Below are positions 60,380-64,000 of a stretch of DNA of 64,000 bases, piece by piece. Origin of the DNA: Lepidostoma basale. Taxonomy: Eukaryota; Arthropoda; Insecta; Trichoptera; Lepidostomatidae. A model generated the notes under the pieces. The model made no database searches and was not told where the DNA came from. It saw only the letters and a program-made list of their open reading frames with translations. A program made the translations under genes and the position numbers. The DNA is taken from NCBI GenBank assembly GCA_022606425.2, contig JAHDVF020001503.1, positions 186,001 to 250,000 of the forward strand. Reading direction: 5' to 3'. Position 1 is the stretch's first letter. Each line of letters begins with the position of its first letter.

Positions 60380-60583
60380 TTGTGTGAATGGAAAACGAAG
60401 TCGAGGAAGGCCAAGGAAGACATGGCATGATCAAATTAATCAATTACTGAAAGGCGGCCATGTTCGAAGTAGGAACAATCGACGAGCGTGCATGTCACGT
60501 GAAGGATAGAACAGTGTGGCCATCCATACTCTCTGCCTACCCTTTCGGGGAAACAGCGTGATGGTTAGTTAGTTAGCTAGTTA
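60380..60583 (+). mobile_element. LINE-A3 3' end
   Basis: VNGKRSRGRPRKTWHDQINQ, LLKGGHVRSRNNRRACMS, a deletion of the CMNVEEARE block, RTVWPSILSAYPFGETA-stop and GTTAGTTAGCTAG. The stem-loop is CCCT-TTCG-GGG. Confidence 0.85.
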
Positions 60584-60587
60584 GTTA

Positions 60588-60712
60588 TAAAATGGCGATA
60601 GACAAGCTACCTATCACATGTCACGAGAATCAATATAATAACTATACCCTTTACACGGATTTGGCTCGGGCTGTGATGATGTAATAAAGCGATTCAACAT
60701 AATAATAATAAC
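60588..60712 (+). mobile_element. SINE-S1 body and 3' tail
   Basis: ATGGCGATAGACAAGCTACC, CACGAGAATCAATATAATAA, then CCCTTTACACGGATTTGGCT, GTGATGATGTAATAAAGCG and (TAA)n. It supplies the S1 3' end that links S1 to LINE-B4. Confidence 0.75.
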
Positions 60713-61097
60713 TGCTGTTAACATTTCGAGTTCCGCCCTGCGCGTCGCCCACTTTGCTGATAGAAAAGCGGAAGGGACGTACCGGAAGTAATTGCGGGTG
60801 GGAGGGAAACGGAAGTTGTTACCACGTGAGCGTGTGTCATTTCGCTAACTGAAAAGTTTTCCATGTATTTATAAATCTGGGATGTACGAGAGAAAAATAT
60901 GTGCAGGAGACAGAGTAGACTCCAATAGAGATTTATCCATTGCACCAAGGGGCAGTGCAATCAAGACTATGGAACTGACAAAATAAGGTCGAACGAACGG
61001 TACTTGTGGACATTATTTTTGGCTATTTATTGTAGGATAACATACAGTGATTGTTAATAAAAATGCTAAATGAACCAACTGACAGTTAAATGAAGAC
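60713..61097. other. Unassigned DNA
   Basis: No gene or repeat family recognised; small minus-strand ORF 60718-60960 lacks motifs. Confidence 0.4.
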
Positions 61098-62135
61098 ATA
61101 GAAGGTTACCCACAAGGCTCTGTATTAGGACCCCTTTTATTTATCATGTTTACGAATGACGTTGCCAAAATAAAAGAATCCTTTGGCCTCCTCTCACATT
61201 GCTATGCTGATGATCAGCGACTTTATTTTTCCTGCAACCTTGACGACACCAAACATCTCACGTCAATAATTGTCAACTGCATTGATGCCATATCCAAATG
61301 GATGGCATCAAACAAACTTAAACTAAATCCATCCAAAACGGAATTTCTCTGGACTTCTTCCGCAAAGCGTCAACATCTTATCGATCATTCCTCAATTTCA
61401 ACAGATGACAATGATATCGTTCCCAAAAACTCCACAAAGCTTCTTGGTGTTTATCTTGACGCAAATCTGTCCCTAAAATCCCAAATTAATAACACGGTCA
61501 GCGCTAGTTTCTTCCACCTAAGACGATTAAAATCTGTCAAAAGGAGTATTCCCCATGACACTTTCAAAACTCTTGTAAATTCTTTCGTTGTGTCACGACT
61601 TGATTATTGTAACATTCCAAAACAACAAATAAAGAAACTTCAATCTGCGTTCAATGCAGCAGCGAGACTCATTAAATGCATTCCAAAAAAGTCCTTCACT
61701 GGCTTAAGAGTCCAGAAAGAATCCAGTATAAACTCTGCTGGACAGTCTTCAAAGCGCTACATGGAATGGCACCAAGTTATATATCTGAACTCTGTATAAC
61801 GGACAGCCTAAATTCAAGGAAATTAACACTTCGAAGATTAGTTGAGCCGAAGCGTTGCCCTAGTACAATTTTCGAGGATCGAGCGTTCGCGGTAGCCGGT
61901 CCATCAGCTTGGAACAATCTCCCTTCACACCTCAGATGCATAAATGATCCGACAGATTTCAGATCTAAACTGAAAACTTTTTTTTTCATATTTCATACCC
62001 AATTTAAACATTTATACTTTGTTCTACTATACTTTTTAACATTTTAAAACACGTCTTAATGCGCCCTTGAGGTGATTACATCACAAAAACGGCGCTATGA
62101 AAGTTAGCATATTATTATTATTATTATAATTATTA
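61098..62135 (+). mobile_element. LINE-C copy including RT catalytic region
   Basis: The frame opens with EGYPQGSVLGPLLFIMFTND (upstream of the first Met at 61146). Then come catalytic YADD (CYADDQRLYFS), SNKLKLNPSKTEFLW, KLLGVYLDANLSLKSQINNT, VSRLDYCN, KLQSAFNAAARLIKC. A frameshift near 61690 leads into 61676-62047: HWLKSPERIQYKLCW, GMAPSYISELCITD, FEDRAFAVAGPSAWNNLPSH. The UTR has GCGCCCTTGAGGTGATTACA, CACAAAAACGGCGCTATGAA and (TTA)n. L2/CR1-type; 5'-truncated. Confidence 0.9.
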
Positions 62136-62136
62136 C

Positions 62137-62350
62137 CCGCCGCTTACCCGAAGCTGTTACAGGATGCAGCGGCGCCCCTTCGTCAGCTTCGCTCAAACAA
62201 TCCCTAGGCCCGCGCCCCATCCACGCAGGACATACATTAGCTAGAGAATGCACCATTCCAGAAAGAAAGCAAAAGGGTGTCTAGGCCACGTTTGACCCAG
62301 TTTAATTTCAATCCACTTCTATGTCCCAATCTAACAAAACAAAGCAAAAT
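62137..62350 (-). mobile_element. R1 LINE-like 3' end
   Basis: Antisense match to 31829-32060 (shared CGGCGCCC hairpin region, LNWVKRGLDTLL codons). It is inserted at the (ATT)n tail of LINE-C. Confidence 0.5.
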
Positions 62351-62778
62351 ATGGTACATGATTTTATGGGCATGGACCCTTAAAGTCAATGTTATGAACC
62401 AATTGGAGGTCTTTGAGATGTGGATACACCGAAGGATGTTACGCATCTCCTGGACTGACATGGTCAGCAACACAAACGTTCTCCATAGAGCCAGAGTTGA
62501 CAGAGAGTTGCTGGCCAACATCAAAGTCCGTAAGGTGTCCTACTTGGGCCATGTTCTGAGAGGCAAAAAGTACGCACTGTTACATCTGATCTTGGAGGGT
62601 AAGATTGAGGGTCGACGAGGTGTTGGGAGAAGGCGGGTTTCCTGGCTAAGGAACATCCGAGAGTGGACGGGGCTGAGGACCGTGGGGGAGCTGTTTCGAG
62701 CTGCCCAGGACAGGGAGGCCTACTCAAGGGTGATAGTCAACGTTGGGGAGACCTGACAGGACACGGAAGGAAGAAGAA
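62345..62778 (+). mobile_element. LINE-D copy with 159-residue ORF
   Basis: ORF to 62756: WTLKVNVMNQLEVFEMWIHR, RMLRISWTDMVSNTNVLHRA, RVDRELLANIKVRKVSYLGH, VLRGKKYALLHLILEGKIEG, RRGVGRRRVSWLRNIREWTG, LFRAAQDREAYSRVIVNVGE T-stop. The tail is GAAGGAAGAAGAAGA. It is the best LINE-D terminus here and the reference for SINE-D. Confidence 0.88.
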
Positions 62779-62891
62779 GATTATAAAATTGTGACAGAGT
62801 GTGGGATGGGAGGGAAAACTTTGGAATGACGAAAAAAATAAAGAAATCTATAGTAAATAGAGAAAACAGTCATGGACACTAGTAAAAAGAA

Positions 62892-63436
62892 AACTAACTA
62901 ACTAACCATAGTCTCCCCGAAGGGGTAGGCAGAAAGAATGGACTGCCAAACTTTTCTTTCCTGATATATTTCTCAATTCGATTCCTCAACATTACATCGT
63001 GTCATGCACGCGCGTCGATTTCTCTGACTCCTCACATGGCCGACATTCAATGTTTGATTTATTTGATCGTGCCACGTTTTACTCGGTCTTCTGATTCTAT
63101 TTCTGGTTCCATTTACATCATTAACATATAATTTTTTTATCATTCTTTCTTCATTCATTCTTTCCAAACCATCTTAATGATCCTTTCATTATTTTGTTCA
63201 TAACACCGTCATTTTCATTCGACACTCTATCATACACAGAGTATTACACATTCGTCTAAGATATCTAATTTCTACTGCATTTATTCTACTTCCATCCTTC
63301 TTTTGCCAGTTCCATGCTTCGCTTCCATACATAAGGGTCGGTACAAGAACACCATTGTGCACTGCCATTCTAGCTTTTTTGTTTGCGATGACAACTTTAA
63401 GTGCACCATTCACTTTGTTGCCTGCCCCAACCCTTC
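62892..63436 (-). mobile_element. LINE-A2 copy
   Basis: Antisense (GTTA)n tail, partial stem-loop, RNRRACMTRC, TWHDQINQTLNVGHVRSQRN, MERMNEERMIKKLYVNDVNG, MCNTLCMIECRMK (frameshifted), VLVPTLMYGSEAWNWQKKDG and MNGALKVVIANKKARMAVHN. It abuts R2 at 63437. Confidence 0.85.
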
Positions 63437-63540
63437 AATTTAAATATAATATGTTATATTCTCGTATCTTGGTACGTCAGGTTGGCGTCGCCTTTTTTGT
63501 TTTTTTCCATCCATTAGTCCCTGTTTGAACAAGTATAAAT
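63437..63540. repeat. R2 dispersed repeat
   Basis: Shares AATTTAAATATAATATG and GGTTGGCGTCG with 21893-21990, again beside a LINE-A end. Confidence 0.5.
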
Positions 63541-63899
63541 GCCTTAACTTTAAATAAATTAAACACACCGATTATTATGAAGAATACATTAAAGATTGCT
63601 ACATTTGGAGCACCCCTAAACACCTTTCCTACCCCATAAATATTAATCCCAACACTTTCAAGTGCATTCCAATTACGCAATTAATTTCCATTTCATTGTG
63701 GCGAGGTCCTCTGTACTATAATACACGTGGTATTGTCCCTCGGTCCGCAAATCGTAAATCAAAACAGAATCTCGCCTGGAATGTTCCACAATGCGTGTAA
63801 ATTTCGCCCAGACGGACCTTTTCGCACAATGGAACATTGTTCTCGAATGCCATCAAAGTATGAAAGCCTATGAAACAAATGAAATAAACATTTAATATT
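63541..63899. other. Unassigned DNA
   Basis: No gene or repeat family recognised; the ORF at 63477-63680 (minus) lacks motifs. Confidence 0.4.
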
Positions 63900-64000
63900 G
63901 GATAGTGAAGTTTGGAGTTGGCGGATGTAAAATGAAATTAAAATAAATGCCGTAGAAATGAGATCACTTAGAAGAATGTACGGAAAAACAATGTATTATC
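63900..64000 (+). mobile_element. LINE-A3 fragment at window edge
   Basis: DSEVWSWRM, INAVEMRSLRRMYGKTMYY codons of LINE-A3; continues beyond the window. Confidence 0.7.

Overview
This window looks like intergenic or heterochromatic DNA from an arthropod, most likely an insect and probably a moth or butterfly. The sequence is A+T-rich and nearly all recognisable coding capacity belongs to non-LTR retrotransposons (LINEs). One 493-residue ORF resembles the RTE reverse transcriptases common in Lepidoptera. The order-level assignment is inference. I found no convincing host protein gene, rRNA or free-standing tRNA gene. Boundaries are good to about 20 bases unless a target-site duplication (TSD) is quoted.

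Repeat families, named here for use in the entries. LINE-A is an APE-endonuclease/RT element of RTE-like build. Its ORF runs to the last bases of the element, a UNCG stem-loop lies just before the stop, and a short microsatellite tail follows. Subfamilies are A1 (tail TTG or GTTT), A2 and A3 (tail GTTA). More than 40 copies are present. One is full length (56411-60326, 13-bp TSD, a single frameshift); the rest are 5'-truncated. LINE-B (B, B2, B3, B4) is a CR1/Jockey-group element whose usual tail is GATTT. LINE-C is L2/CR1-like with an ATT tail. LINE-D ends in GAAGAAG. Other RT fragments are labelled RTE, E, F, G, H, I, K and L. Non-autonomous elements are SINE-D (shares the LINE-D 3' end), SINE-S1 (tRNA-like head) and the palindromic families P1 to P4. 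P1, P3 and P4 carry hammerhead-ribozyme-like cores of the kind known from Penelope-like elements. A pogo/Tigger-type DNA transposon survives as two halves of a transposase.

Layout. 0-10 kb: satellite edge, nested LINE-A/B/C copies, split Tigger transposase. 10-25 kb: RTE ORF, P1 palindromes, many LINE-A/B/D fragments, a twin-primed LINE-A3 and an 82-bp minisatellite. 25.8-26.7 kb: a 96-bp satellite in 288-bp higher-order units. 27-47 kb: deeply nested LINE-A, P2/P4 palindromes and SINEs. 48.5-53 kb: a second LINE-derived satellite and two opposed 137-bp satellite arrays. 53-64 kb: LINE-A copies including the full-length one, LINE-C, LINE-D and the right edge.

How it works together: the elements form a retrotransposition community. 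Autonomous LINEs supply reverse transcriptase, SINE-D and perhaps SINE-S1 borrow LINE 3' ends, and LINE-A 3' ends have given rise to at least two tandem satellite arrays.
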